DNA of 54,519 bases. Origin: Helicobacteraceae bacterium. GTDB taxonomy: Bacteria; Campylobacterota; Campylobacteria; Campylobacterales; SZUA-545. The DNA lies in assembly GCA_031260125.1 (NCBI GenBank), contig JAIRKM010000016.1:1-54519 (forward strand), written 5' to 3'. This document shows, one piece after another, positions 8,597 to 18,162 of this stretch (position 1 is its first letter; each line of letters starts with the position of its first letter). The notes under the pieces are model-generated. The model had not been told where the DNA came from. It searched no databases and was given only the letters and a program-made list of their open reading frames with translations. The translations under genes were made by a program, and so were the position numbers.

Positions 8597-10831
8597 ATGG
8601 CGGAGATTACACTGACAATCAACAATAGGCAGATAAAGGCGAACGAGGGCGAAACGATCCTTTCGATTGCCCGCGCCAATGGCATATATGTACCGGCAAT
8701 CTGCTGCCTGACGCGCTGCTCTCCCACGCTTGCCTGCCGTCTTTGTATGGTGGATGCCGATGGCAAGCGGGTCTATTCCTGCAACGCCAAGGCGAAAGAT
8801 GGAATGGCGATCGTTACGGACAGCGAGGAGATGAGCAGGGATCGCGCCGCGATTATGCGGGTTTATGCGATCAACCACCCACTTCAATGCGGTGTGTGCG
8901 ACAGATCGGGCGAGTGCGAATTGCAGGATAACACGCTTTTTCAAGAGGTGAGCGATCAGGATTATGCGATTAAAGACACCGAAAAAAAGGCGGTTACTTG
9001 GGGGCGCACACGCTACGATCCCGCGCTGTGCATCGTCTGTGAAAGGTGCGTTACGGTTTGCAAAGATAAGATCGGAGCGGCGGCGCTTGCCGCGTTGCCG
9101 CGTGGATCGGAGGCGATTGCGGAGTGTTATAAGGAGTCTATGCCCAAAGACGCTTACGCGGTGTGGAACAAGCTGAACAAATCGCTGATCGCCCAATCGC
9201 CCAAGTACGACAACTGCGTCGATTGCGGCGAGTGCGCGGCGGTTTGCCCAACGGGGGCGATGATAACTGCCGATTTTCAATACCGCTCCAATGCGTGGGA
9301 ACTGAGGCGCGTCGCCTCAAGCTGCGTTCACTGCCCCAGCGCGTGCCATATATTTTACGAGGTTAAGCAAGGCGGCATAGACGATCCAAGCGATACGATC
9401 TACCGCGTTACCAACGACTTTCATTTTGAAAGCCTCTGCTCGGCGGGACGCTTCGCGTTTAATTACTCAAACGGCGCCAAGAGGGACAGCGGGGCGTTTA
9501 AGAGGGCGATCGAGGCGCTTAAAAAGGCGGGAACGATCCGCTTTTCATCGCTTATCACCAACGAGGAGGTTCTGATCCTCAACAGGCTCAAGGCGCTGCT
9601 TGGCGTAAATCTTGTCAATAAAGACGCGTTCGCCTATAGGCGTTTTTTGCGGTTTTTTACTTTGTCGTCGGGACGATCGCTTTACAGCGGCAGCAAGCGC
9701 GATCTGGGCGATTTCATCATTTCGATCGGATGCAGGCTTGGTAGCGACAATCCCGCGCTGCGATCGGCGGTGGTCAATGCCGTTATGGTCAAAAAGGCGG
9801 CGGCGATCGACTTTCACCCCGTGGGAGACAAGCTGCTCGATTCGCTTCACAAGAACTTTTTGCCTATGCGCGCCGCGCCGCTGGGCGAGGAGGAGATACT
9901 TTTCAAGATACTAAACCGCTTTGCCGACGGAGAGAAAATTCACGATTTCGGCGGCGATGGGATCGTATTCAGCGGCGAGGAGCTGGAGGCAATCGACAAG
10001 CTGGCGGAGGGTAAAGAGCGATGCACGCTGATCGCGGGAAGCGATCTGATCTTTCACCCGCGGTGGAAGAGCATCGCCACGCTGCTTGGGGCGATCGAAC
10101 GCGCTACGGCTTTTCGCGTGATCATCTCTCCTAGCTTTGTAAATTCTTTAGGCGTGGCGCTACTGGCCGATCTTGACGAAAACGCCGAAGGCTTTACGGT
10201 CGGCTACAACGCGGAAGGGGATTTTACGTTGAGCGCGCTCGGCGGCGGAGACCTTGACATGCCGTCGCTCAACCAGCAGGAGGGAACGGTTGTGAATATC
10301 GATCGGCGCGTTCTGCCCATCGCGCCTGCCTTGCCGTATAACGGCTATACGCTTGCCGATCTGGCAAACGAGTTTGGATGCGAGATCGAAAAAACGGTAG
10401 ACCTAACCGCCGAATTGCCAAAAGGCGTCGCATACGACGATCTGAAAAATGGCTTTGGTATGGACGGAGATGAGCTTAGGGGATACGCGCTGGACATAGA
10501 GAAGGTAGCGATCAAAAACACGTCGGCGTCCATCTCCAACTTGCCGCCGCTTACGGGAAGCGTGCTTTACCGCGCCAATCCTAACGGCGCTTTTAACTCC
10601 TTTGGCGCGAAGGCTTTGAACGTTCAGCCGGCGCTGTACGCAAGCGCGGAGTTTATAAGCGCCAACGCGCTGGAGGAGGGTAAAACCGCCACGATCGACG
10701 GGGAGGACATTAAGACGGCGCTACCGGTTGTGCTTGAGAGATCTATCGGCGGTAGCTTCGCCTTCCTTCCGGATTTTGATGGCAGCGCCGATGGATACCG
10801 CTTTATTTCAGTGAAAGTTGCAAAGGGATAA
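8597..10831 (+). CDS. nuoG: NADH-quinone oxidoreductase subunit G, second copy
   Basis: This 744-residue protein repeats the domain order of the preceding gene: [2Fe-2S] domain (cysteines near 35, 47, 50 and 64), HPLQCGVCDRSGEC, CIVCERCVTVC, CVDCGECAAVCP and a CVHCPSACH cluster motif. It differs by an insertion of about 30 residues between the two [4Fe-4S] motifs and by a diverged C-terminal half, so it is an old duplication rather than a recent repeat. Every cluster motif is intact, so both copies could be redox active. Whether both enter one complex or define alternative complexes cannot be told. It starts two bases after the first copy ends. Confidence 0.92.
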   Translation: MAEITLTINNRQIKANEGETILSIARANGIYVPAICCLTRCSPTLACRLCMVDADGKRVYSCNAKAKDGMAIVTDSEEMSRDRAAIMRVYAINHPLQCGVCDRSGECELQDNTLFQEVSDQDYAIKDTEKKAVTWGRTRYDPALCIVCERCVTVCKDKIGAAALAALPRGSEAIAECYKESMPKDAYAVWNKLNKSLIAQSPKYDNCVDCGECAAVCPTGAMITADFQYRSNAWELRRVASSCVHCPSACHIFYEVKQGGIDDPSDTIYRVTNDFHFESLCSAGRFAFNYSNGAKRDSGAFKRAIEALKKAGTIRFSSLITNEEVLILNRLKALLGVNLVNKDAFAYRRFLRFFTLSSGRSLYSGSKRDLGDFIISIGCRLGSDNPALRSAVVNAVMVKKAAAIDFHPVGDKLLDSLHKNFLPMRAAPLGEEEILFKILNRFADGEKIHDFGGDGIVFSGEELEAIDKLAEGKERCTLIAGSDLIFHPRWKSIATLLGAIERATAFRVIISPSFVNSLGVALLADLDENAEGFTVGYNAEGDFTLSALGGGDLDMPSLNQQEGTVVNIDRRVLPIAPALPYNGYTLADLANEFGCEIEKTVDLTAELPKGVAYDDLKNGFGMDGDELRGYALDIEKVAIKNTSASISNLPPLTGSVLYRANPNGAFNSFGAKALNVQPALYASAEFISANALEEGKTATIDGEDIKTALPVVLERSIGGSFAFLPDFDGSADGYRFISVKVAKG

Positions 10832-10833
10832 AT

Positions 10834-11829
10834 ATGAGCGATTTACTTTTCTTCGTAATAGAAACCGTCATTAAAGCGATTGCAGTAGTTTTGGTCTTCT
10901 CCGCGCTGGCGGGGTACGGCACCTATTTCGAGCGGCGGCTGCTGGCGTTTATGCAGCGGCGCAAAGGCCCTATGCACGTAGGCCCGTTTGGGCTTTTGCA
11001 GATCGTAGCCGACGGGATCAAGATGTTTACCAAAGAGAACATCATTCCACGCCACGCGATCAAGCCTATCTTTTTTATCGCGCCGATCATCACGGCTTCT
11101 ACGGCGTTCATAGCGATGGCCGCCGTGCCGTTCTTTGCGCCCTTTGAGGCGTTTGGGCATACGATCAAGCCGATCGTGGCGGATATAAGCGTGGGCGTTT
11201 TGTTTGTGATGGGCGTAATGGCGGCGGGGCTTTACGGCCCGCTGCTCGGCGGGATCGCCTCGGCAAACAAATACTCGCTACTCGGCGGAGCGCGTACGGC
11301 TATTCAACTGATCAGTTACGAGGTGGTAAGCGGGCTTGCGCTGCTCAGTCCTATTTTGCTGGTCGGATCGCTTTCGCTTATACATCTAAACGACTATCAA
11401 GCGGGCGGGCTGCTAGACTGGATGATCTTCAAACAGCCGCTGGCTTTCGTGTTGTTTGTGATGGCGGGCTACGCGGAGACCAACCGCACGCCCTTTGATC
11501 TGCTAGAACACGAGGCGGAGATTGTCGTGGGTTACGCGACGGAGTATTCGGGCATTCATTGGGGTCTGTTTGCCATCGGCGAATACGCCAATATGTTTAC
11601 GATCAGTTTCTTGATCTCGCTGATATTTTTGGGCGGGTACAACGATTTTTATATTGTGCCGGGGACGCTCGCCATATTTTTGAAGGTGGCTTTTTTCTTC
11701 TTTATGTTTTGTCTTGCACGCGCCGCGTGGCCCCATATTCGCCCCGATCAGCTTATGTGGCTGTGCTGGAAGGTTTTGATGCCGCTGGCGGTTATCAACA
11801 TCTTGATCACCGCTTTTGCGATAATGTAG
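10834..11829 (+). CDS. nuoH: NADH-quinone oxidoreductase subunit H
   Basis: NuoH is the membrane subunit that forms the quinone-entry channel and links the peripheral arm to the pumps. The 331-residue protein has about eight hydrophobic segments and the conserved motifs RRKGPMHVGPFGLLQ near residue 40, ADGIKMFTKE, and the acidic loop AETNRTPFDLLEHEAEIV. Length and motifs are typical. It begins two bases after the second NuoG and ends eight bases before the nuoI start. Confidence 0.97.
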   Translation: MSDLLFFVIETVIKAIAVVLVFSALAGYGTYFERRLLAFMQRRKGPMHVGPFGLLQIVADGIKMFTKENIIPRHAIKPIFFIAPIITASTAFIAMAAVPFFAPFEAFGHTIKPIVADISVGVLFVMGVMAAGLYGPLLGGIASANKYSLLGGARTAIQLISYEVVSGLALLSPILLVGSLSLIHLNDYQAGGLLDWMIFKQPLAFVLFVMAGYAETNRTPFDLLEHEAEIVVGYATEYSGIHWGLFAIGEYANMFTISFLISLIFLGGYNDFYIVPGTLAIFLKVAFFFFMFCLARAAWPHIRPDQLMWLCWKVLMPLAVINILITAFAIM

Positions 11830-11838
11830 GAGATGACA

Positions 11839-12414
11839 ATGAAAGATGGATATTTTCAGATTGAGTCGGCGGCGTATCCAAAGAGCGGCTTTGAGCGTTT
11901 CAAGCAGGTAATCAGACGATCGCTAAAGTTTGAGTTGTTCAAAGGGCTGTGGGTTGTGTTTAAGGTTTTTGCCAGCGATCCCACCCATACGACCGTCTAT
12001 CCGCAGGAACGTCTGCCGCTGTCCAAACGCTACCGCGCCATTCACAAGCTGCTCCGTCTGCTTGAAAGCGGCGCCGAGCGCTGCATTGGGTGCGGTTTGT
12101 GCGAGAAGATATGCCCGTCTAAGTGCATCAGAATGGACACGGGTTTAGGCGGGGACGGACGCAAAAAAGTATTCGACTATACTATCAACTTTGGGCGGTG
12201 CATCTACTGCGGGCTGTGCGCGGAGGTCTGCCCAGAGCTTGCGATCGTGCATGGAGATCGCTTTGAAAACGCCGGCGAACAGAGGGCGCATTTCAGCGTG
12301 AAAGCCGATATGCTCACAAAAAAAGAGGCGATCAAGCTGCAAAAAGAGTTTGAGGGTTTCGGCGCGATCGATGGCGCGGACAAAAACGTCAAAAAAACCC
12401 CGCTTGCCTACTGA
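11839..12414 (+). CDS. nuoI: NADH-quinone oxidoreductase subunit I
   Basis: NuoI holds two [4Fe-4S] clusters (N6a and N6b) that lead to N2. The motifs CIGCGLCEKICPSKC and CIYCGLCAEVCPE are present with all eight ligands. The protein has an N-terminal extension of about 60 residues before the ferredoxin fold. Two in-frame ATGs lie at 11833 and 11839; the AGGAG at 11828-11832 touches the first but stands six bases before the second, so I use 11839 (191 residues). It is followed by nuoJ after 11 bases. Confidence 0.96.
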   Translation: MKDGYFQIESAAYPKSGFERFKQVIRRSLKFELFKGLWVVFKVFASDPTHTTVYPQERLPLSKRYRAIHKLLRLLESGAERCIGCGLCEKICPSKCIRMDTGLGGDGRKKVFDYTINFGRCIYCGLCAEVCPELAIVHGDRFENAGEQRAHFSVKADMLTKKEAIKLQKEFEGFGAIDGADKNVKKTPLAY

Positions 12415-12425
12415 AGGAGAGAGAA

Positions 12426-12944
12426 ATGTTTGAAACGGTTGGTTTTTATATCTTTGCCGCTTTAACGATCGGCTGCTTTACGATCACGGTGATGAGTCGT
12501 CAGATTATCTATAGTTTTAGCGCGCTCGCGGCGGGCATGATCTTTATCAGCGCGTTTTTCTTTATGCTGGACGCGGATTTTATGGGCGTGGTTCAGATCG
12601 TCGTATATACGGGCGCGGTGGTGGCGCTATACGCCTTTGGTATGATGTTTTTTGACACGTCCAAGCCTCTCTATGAGGAGATCGCGGCGCAACGGCTCGT
12701 GTTTGTGCTAAGCGCTCTTACCGCGCTGACAGCGGTGCTGATGATCGCCGCGCCGTCAGTCCTGATCGAAGGCGGCGGTATTGCTGGAGAGGACAACGTG
12801 AAGACGCTCGGCGTCGCGCTTTTTACCACATACCTGTTGCCGTTTGAGCTTTCGGGGCTGCTGCTGCTAACGGCGATGATCGGGGGCATTCTTCTGGCAA
12901 GCAAAAAGATGGAATATACGCACAGCGAGGAGAGAAAGAAATGA
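12426..12944 (+). CDS. nuoJ: NADH-quinone oxidoreductase subunit J
   Basis: NuoJ is a small membrane subunit with five hydrophobic segments across its 172 residues. The conserved pattern FMGVVQIVVYTGAVVALYAFG marks the third segment, which forms a pi-bulge region linked to coupling. It has GAGAG two to six bases before ATG at usual spacing, and its stop overlaps nuoK by four bases. Nothing unusual is seen. Confidence 0.95.
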   Translation: MFETVGFYIFAALTIGCFTITVMSRQIIYSFSALAAGMIFISAFFFMLDADFMGVVQIVVYTGAVVALYAFGMMFFDTSKPLYEEIAAQRLVFVLSALTALTAVLMIAAPSVLIEGGGIAGEDNVKTLGVALFTTYLLPFELSGLLLLTAMIGGILLASKKMEYTHSEERKK

Positions 12945-13243
12945 TCACTCTGACGCACTATCTGACGCTTAGCGCGATTTTATTCGCGATCGGTTTGGTG
13001 GGGGTTATGCGCAGGCAGAATCTGCTTCTGCTTTTTTTCTCTACCGAGATTCTGCTAAACAGCGTAAATGTAGGGCTTGTCGCCGTTTCGCGCTATATAG
13101 GCGATCTGACTGGGCAGATATTCGCCTTTTTTATAATCGCGATCGCCGCGTCGGAGATAGCGGTGGGGCTTGGACTGCTGATCTTGATGTATAAGCGCAA
13201 AGGATCGCTCGATCTCAACGTTATTAAGAATATGAACGGGTAA
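12941..13243 (+). CDS. nuoK: NADH-quinone oxidoreductase subunit K
   Basis: NuoK is a 100-residue antiporter-like subunit with three transmembrane segments. The acidic residues needed for proton transfer are present in STEILLNSVN and in AASEIAVGLG. Length equals that of the family. The ATG lies within the overlap with nuoJ (ATGA), and eight bases separate it from nuoL. Confidence 0.96.
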   Translation: MITLTHYLTLSAILFAIGLVGVMRRQNLLLLFFSTEILLNSVNVGLVAVSRYIGDLTGQIFAFFIIAIAASEIAVGLGLLILMYKRKGSLDLNVIKNMNG

Positions 13244-13251
13244 GGGGCAAT

Positions 13252-15123
13252 ATGGAAGCGTTATTGCTAATCGCGTTATTTTCCCCGCTGGTTGGTTCGC
13301 TCTTTGCGGGGCTGTTGTTTGGCGCGAGGGAGAAAAGAATCGTCGCGGGGCTCATTCCGACCGCGCTGTTAGCGCTCTCTTTGTGCGCTTCTTTGGCGCT
13401 AATGTATTTTGTCTTTGTCGGCGGCGAGAGGGTGAGCGTATCGCTGTTTGATTGGATCGTCTCTGGGCGGCTGGAACTGAAGTTCGGTTTCGTGGCCGAT
13501 CAGATTAGCGTCGTGATGATGTGCGTCGTTACGATCGTATCGACGGTGGTGCATATATATTCGATTGGCTATATGGCGCATGACAAAAGTTTTAACCGCT
13601 TCTTTAGCTATCTAAGCGCCTTTGTGTTCTCAATGATGGTTTTGGTGATGAGCGACAACTTTCTGGGGCTGTTTATCGGCTGGGAGGGCGTGGGGTTATG
13701 CTCTTACCTGCTGATCGGCTTTTGGTACAACAAACCCTTTGCTTCGTGGGCGGCAAACGAGGCGTTTATCATGAACCGCGTCGCCGATCTGGGAATGCTG
13801 CTGGGTATTTTCCTGATCTACTGGCAGGTTGGATCGCTGCGCTACGACGAGGTTTTTGCTTCGTTGCGCTTTGTTGAACATGGCGTTTTGGTCTGGATCG
13901 CGATTTTGCTCTTTATTGGCGCGATGGGTAAATCCGCGCAGTTTCCTTTGCATACGTGGCTTGCCAACGCTATGGAAGGCCCCACTCCCGTTTCGGCGCT
14001 GATCCACGCCGCAACGATGGTTACGGCGGGCGTTTATCTGCTGGTGCGCGCCAATCCGCTTTATAGCGCGGTGGGGGAAGTGGGCGCGTTTGTGGCGTCG
14101 CTGGGCGCGTTTGTGGCGTTTTTCGCCGCGTCGATGGCGCTCGTCGCAACCGATCTCAAGCGCATTATCGCCTATTCGACGCTCTCGCAACTTGGTTATA
14201 TGTTTGTGGCGGCGGGGCTTGGTTACTACTGGGTGGCGCTCTTTCATCTGACGACGCACGCCTTTTTCAAGGCGCTGTTATTCTTGGGCGCGGGCAACGT
14301 TATGCACGCCATGCATGACGAATTGCATATTGGCAAAATGGGCAAGTTATACGCGGCGATGAAGCCGACGGCGATTATGATGACAATCGCTTCGATCGCG
14401 CTTGCCGGCATCTATCCGTTCGCGGGCTTTTTCTCCAAAGACAAGATTTTGGAGGTCGCCTTTGGAGACGGGCATTTCGTTATCTGGGCAGTATTGCTGA
14501 TCACGGCGGCTATGACGGCGTTTTATAGCTTCCGCGTCGTTATGCGCGTGTTTTTCGGCAAAGAGGCGCATTACGAAAAGTTGCATATTCACCCGCACGA
14601 GGCGCCGAAATTTATGCTGATTGCCATGTCGCCGCTGGCGATACTGGCGATCATTGCGGGCTTTTTTGAGCATAGCTTTACCGAGCTTGTCTCCAAAATG
14701 CTGCGCGTGGACGCGCCGTATATTGAGCATGCGGTTGAATACGCGCTAATAGGCGGGACGCTCGCGCTGGTTATTTTAAGCATAACGTTCGCCGTTTGGA
14801 AATACGCCAAAGGCGGATTTAGCCCCAATTGGCAAAACAACTTTGTCTATAAGTTTTTGAGCCGCGAGTGGTATATCCCTGCGCTGTATAAAAAGGCGAT
14901 CATTGCGCCCTATACGGCTATAAGCGATTTCTTGTGGCAAAAGATCGATCTTAGGATCGTCGATTTCGTAGTCGATCTAATCGCCAAATCTACTTACGCG
15001 GTGAGCGCGAAGTGCCGCGGGATGCACAACGGCAGTCTCTCGCCTATGTTGCGCTGGATGACGGCGGGGCTGATCGTCTTGCTGCTGATAGCCTATATCG
15101 GGCTACTGATACAAGGAGCGTAA
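13252..15123 (+). CDS. nuoL: NADH-quinone oxidoreductase subunit L
   Basis: NuoL is the distal proton-pumping, antiporter-like subunit. The 623-residue protein has about 16 hydrophobic segments, the motif GWEGVGLCSYLLIGFW with the key Glu, GAMGKSAQFPLHTWLANAME with the key Lys, and HATTHAFFKALLFL-like sequence near residue 340. The C-terminal amphipathic lateral helix follows at about 520-570, ending in a last membrane segment (AGLIVLLLIAYIGLLI). It begins eight bases after nuoK, preceded by AAGGGGC. Confidence 0.97.
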   Translation: MEALLLIALFSPLVGSLFAGLLFGAREKRIVAGLIPTALLALSLCASLALMYFVFVGGERVSVSLFDWIVSGRLELKFGFVADQISVVMMCVVTIVSTVVHIYSIGYMAHDKSFNRFFSYLSAFVFSMMVLVMSDNFLGLFIGWEGVGLCSYLLIGFWYNKPFASWAANEAFIMNRVADLGMLLGIFLIYWQVGSLRYDEVFASLRFVEHGVLVWIAILLFIGAMGKSAQFPLHTWLANAMEGPTPVSALIHAATMVTAGVYLLVRANPLYSAVGEVGAFVASLGAFVAFFAASMALVATDLKRIIAYSTLSQLGYMFVAAGLGYYWVALFHLTTHAFFKALLFLGAGNVMHAMHDELHIGKMGKLYAAMKPTAIMMTIASIALAGIYPFAGFFSKDKILEVAFGDGHFVIWAVLLITAAMTAFYSFRVVMRVFFGKEAHYEKLHIHPHEAPKFMLIAMSPLAILAIIAGFFEHSFTELVSKMLRVDAPYIEHAVEYALIGGTLALVILSITFAVWKYAKGGFSPNWQNNFVYKFLSREWYIPALYKKAIIAPYTAISDFLWQKIDLRIVDFVVDLIAKSTYAVSAKCRGMHNGSLSPMLRWMTAGLIVLLLIAYIGLLIQGA

Positions 15124-15124
15124 A

Positions 15125-16660
15125 TTGGATCACATTCTCTCAATTCTTATATTTTTTCCGCTTATAGCGGCGCTTATCGGCTTTGGAATCTCCCAAAACC
15201 GCATACGGGTTTACGCGATCACGGCGGCAGCGGTTGAGCTGGCGCTTGCGCTTCTGGTCTGGTATATGTTTGACTCCGCCGATGCGACTATGCAGTTCTA
15301 CGTCAGCGTACCGCTGATCGAATCGCTCGGCGTCTCCTATACGGTTGGCGTGGACGGATTTTCGCTCTTTATGGTTCTGCTGAGCGCTTTTATCACGCTG
15401 ATCGCCCTGATCGCGCTGGGTGATGTAAAAAATCTAAAGAATATGATCGCTTCCATATTTTTCCTTGAAATGACGATGATCGGCGTCTTTTTGGCGTTGG
15501 ACGCGATCGTTTTTTACTTTTTCTGGGAGTTTTCGCTCGTGCCGATGCTCTATATTATCGGCGCGTGGGGCAGCGGCAACAGAATCTACGCGGCGGTGAA
15601 GTTCTTTATCTACACCTTTAGCGGCTCGCTTCTGCTACTTTTGGGAATCTTGTATTTCGCGTGGCTTTACTATCAGCAGACCGGCATTCTTACTTTCAAC
15701 ATCGTGCAGTGGTTTATGTTTCGCATCGGCTTTGAGCATCAGCTCTGGTTGTTTGCGGCGATGGGGATTGGTTTTGCGGTGAAAGTTCCTATGTTTCCTT
15801 TCCATACGTGGTTGCCATACGCGCACGGGCAGGCGCCCACGATCGGCTCCGTGCTGCTCGCGGCGGTGCTGTTGAAGATGGGAACATACGGCTTTGTGCG
15901 CTTCAGTCTGCCGCTTTTTCCGGACGCAAGCGTCTATTTTGCGCCGTTTATGGGCGCGATCGGGATTATTATGGTTATCTACGCGGCGATGGTGGCGTTC
16001 GCGCAGAAGGACATAAAACAGATCATCGCCTATAGCTCGATCAGCCACATGGGGGTGATTATATTGGGGACGTTTGCCCTAAACGCGGAGGGGATCGGCG
16101 GGTCGGTTTTCTTTATGCTTAGCCACGGAATCATCAGCGGCGCGCTGTTTATGCTGGTGGGCGTCATCTACGATCGCCGCCACACGAAACTTATGAGCGA
16201 GTTTGGCGGGATCGCCTCGGTGATGCCGATCTACGCGGCGATCTTTATGTTTATGGCGATGGCTTCGGCGGGATTGCCGCTGACGATGGGCTTTGTCGGC
16301 GAGTTTTTATCGCTTTTGGGATATTTCCGCGCAAATCCCGTTATGGCGTTGCTGGCGGGAACGTCGATCATCTTAGGCGCGGTTTATATGCTCAATCTAT
16401 ACCGCAAAACTTTCTACGGCGCGGTTACGATCGAGGCTAACAAAACCTTGAGCGATCTCAATAGACGCGAGCTTGCCGCGTTGATCCCGCTGGTATTGGT
16501 CGTCGTGTGGTTGGGCGTGTATCCAAAGCCCGTTTTGGCTCCGATCGATCTTGCCTCAAAGAATCTGGTTACTTTTATGGCGGATAAATCGCTTATATCG
16601 AGAGGCACGACAGAGAGGCTGAGGTATCTGACTACCCCGGGCGAAAGGAGGGGGCGCTGA
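15125..16660 (+). CDS. nuoM: NADH-quinone oxidoreductase subunit M
   Basis: NuoM is the second antiporter-like pump subunit. The 511-residue protein has about 14 hydrophobic segments and the motifs FFWEFSLVPMLYIIG (key Glu) and GFAVKVPMFPFHTWLPYAH (key Lys), then ISHMGVIILG. The only start at the proper place is TTG 15125, two bases after the nuoL stop, with AAGGAG at 15113-15118. Its last base overlaps the ATG of nuoN (TGATG). Confidence 0.97.
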   Translation: MDHILSILIFFPLIAALIGFGISQNRIRVYAITAAAVELALALLVWYMFDSADATMQFYVSVPLIESLGVSYTVGVDGFSLFMVLLSAFITLIALIALGDVKNLKNMIASIFFLEMTMIGVFLALDAIVFYFFWEFSLVPMLYIIGAWGSGNRIYAAVKFFIYTFSGSLLLLLGILYFAWLYYQQTGILTFNIVQWFMFRIGFEHQLWLFAAMGIGFAVKVPMFPFHTWLPYAHGQAPTIGSVLLAAVLLKMGTYGFVRFSLPLFPDASVYFAPFMGAIGIIMVIYAAMVAFAQKDIKQIIAYSSISHMGVIILGTFALNAEGIGGSVFFMLSHGIISGALFMLVGVIYDRRHTKLMSEFGGIASVMPIYAAIFMFMAMASAGLPLTMGFVGEFLSLLGYFRANPVMALLAGTSIILGAVYMLNLYRKTFYGAVTIEANKTLSDLNRRELAALIPLVLVVVWLGVYPKPVLAPIDLASKNLVTFMADKSLISRGTTERLRYLTTPGERRGR

Positions 16661-18123
16661 TGTTTGATCTGTTGAATTTTGGGGCGCTTCTGCCCGTTAT
16701 TGCGCTGGTTGTGGGCGGCGCGGCGATACTTCTGCTGGAACTCTTCTCAAAGCCCAGCCGCGCTTTGCTGGTGGCATTGACCGAAATATCGCTCATAGCC
16801 GCGTCCTTGGTCTTGATCTATGGGAACTTTGACGAGGCTGGGTTTTTTAATATGGTGCTTGTTGATGGGCTTTCTTTAGCCTCGCTCGGCATCATTCTAT
16901 GCGCCTCGATCTTCTTTATTCCGCTCGCGCTTACCGGCATGCGCTTTATTGAATATCAATTCGCCGAGCTGTACGCGCTCTTTTTGTTTATGGTGGCTGG
17001 TTTTGCCGTGATGGTCAGCTCCAACAATTTGATCGTGATCCTTCTGGCGCTGGAGACCGCTTCGCTGGCGCTCTACACGCTGATCAGCATGCACCGCCGC
17101 GACAAATCGTTGGAAGCCGCGATCAAGTACTACACGATGGGGGGCATGGCGGCGGCGATGATCGCTTTTGGCACGATGCTTCTTTATGCGGCGACGGGTA
17201 GCGTTGATATCGCCGAGATCAAGCTGGCGTTGGCGGCGAGCGACTTTGCAAACCTGCCTCTCACGCTGGCGGCTTCGGCGTTTATAATCGCGGGGCTTGG
17301 CTTTAAGCTCTCGGTCGTGCCGTTTCACACGTGGACGCCGGATGTTTACGAGGGTTCCAGCGCGCCGATGGCGGGCTATATGTCGATCGTGCCGAAAATC
17401 GCCGGCTTTGCCGTAGCGATCAGGCTCTTTGATTTTCTCGCGCAAAGCCCCGATCGCGTCGTTTACTGGATGCTCTTCGCCGCCGCTGTCGCCACGATGA
17501 CGCTGGGCAATCTGCTGGCTCTGGTGCAGGTTGGGGTAAAGCGTATGCTCGCCTACAGTTCGGTCAGCCACGCCGGTTTCGTGATGAGCGTGCTGGTGAT
17601 TGGCACGACAGACGCCCATATCGGGCTGTTTTTGTACTGGACGCTCTTTTTGTTTACAAATCTCGGCGCTTTCGTCATGCTGTGGATTTCGCGCCACCCA
17701 AGTAAGGTGTGGGACATCCGCTACGATCACCCGTACACGAAGTTTGCGGGTATGGCGCGGCTTAGCCCTATGGGCGCGATAATCATGGCGATCTTTATGC
17801 TTTCGCTTGCCGGCATTCCGCCGTTTGCGCTCTTTTTTGGCAAGGTATTTTTAATCAGCGAGGCGATCAAGAGCGATCATCTGGCGCTGGCGATCATTAT
17901 GCTGGTCAACAGCGCGATTGCCATCTACTACTATTTGAAGCTGATCATCTATATGTTCCTGCACGATCCTGCGGACAACGACGGCACGATCTACTATCAA
18001 AACGGTACAACGGCGATCAAGGCGGTTTTAGGCGTCGCCGCCGCCGCCGTTACCATTGCGGTTTTCTGGATCGATCCGCTGATGCGGATGCTGACCCCGC
18101 TTCTGACATCCAGCGGCTACTGA
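16660..18123 (+). CDS. nuoN: NADH-quinone oxidoreductase subunit N
   Basis: NuoN is the third antiporter-like subunit and closes the operon. The 487-residue protein has about 14 hydrophobic segments and the motifs LLALETASLALYTLI (key Glu) and GFKLSVVPFHTWTPDVYEG (key Lys). Length is normal. A perfect hairpin follows its stop at 18131-18154, and the next gene is on the other strand, so transcription of nuo probably ends here. Confidence 0.97.
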   Translation: MFDLLNFGALLPVIALVVGGAAILLLELFSKPSRALLVALTEISLIAASLVLIYGNFDEAGFFNMVLVDGLSLASLGIILCASIFFIPLALTGMRFIEYQFAELYALFLFMVAGFAVMVSSNNLIVILLALETASLALYTLISMHRRDKSLEAAIKYYTMGGMAAAMIAFGTMLLYAATGSVDIAEIKLALAASDFANLPLTLAASAFIIAGLGFKLSVVPFHTWTPDVYEGSSAPMAGYMSIVPKIAGFAVAIRLFDFLAQSPDRVVYWMLFAAAVATMTLGNLLALVQVGVKRMLAYSSVSHAGFVMSVLVIGTTDAHIGLFLYWTLFLFTNLGAFVMLWISRHPSKVWDIRYDHPYTKFAGMARLSPMGAIIMAIFMLSLAGIPPFALFFGKVFLISEAIKSDHLALAIIMLVNSAIAIYYYLKLIIYMFLHDPADNDGTIYYQNGTTAIKAVLGVAAAAVTIAVFWIDPLMRMLTPLLTSSGY

Positions 18124-18130
18124 TCTCTTC

Positions 18131-18154
18131 CGCGTACGGGCTACTCCGTACGCG
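18131..18154. terminator. hairpin between convergent nuoN and ATPase gene
   Basis: CGCGTACGG (18131-18139) pairs perfectly with CCGTACGCG (18146-18154) around the loop GCTACT. It lies in the 39-base gap between two convergent genes, a usual place for a two-way terminator. No T-tract follows on either strand, so its strength is uncertain. Confidence 0.6.
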
Positions 18155-18162
18155 CGGATCGT

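Noticed and set aside
8477-9280. 267-residue minus-strand frame across the two nuoG genes
   Set aside because: It crosses the junction of two certain genes and has no motif or start signal.
16897-17730. 277-residue minus-strand frame within nuoN
   Set aside because: Basic, low-complexity translation opposite a membrane protein gene; similar shadows occur opposite nuoL, nuoG and ispA.
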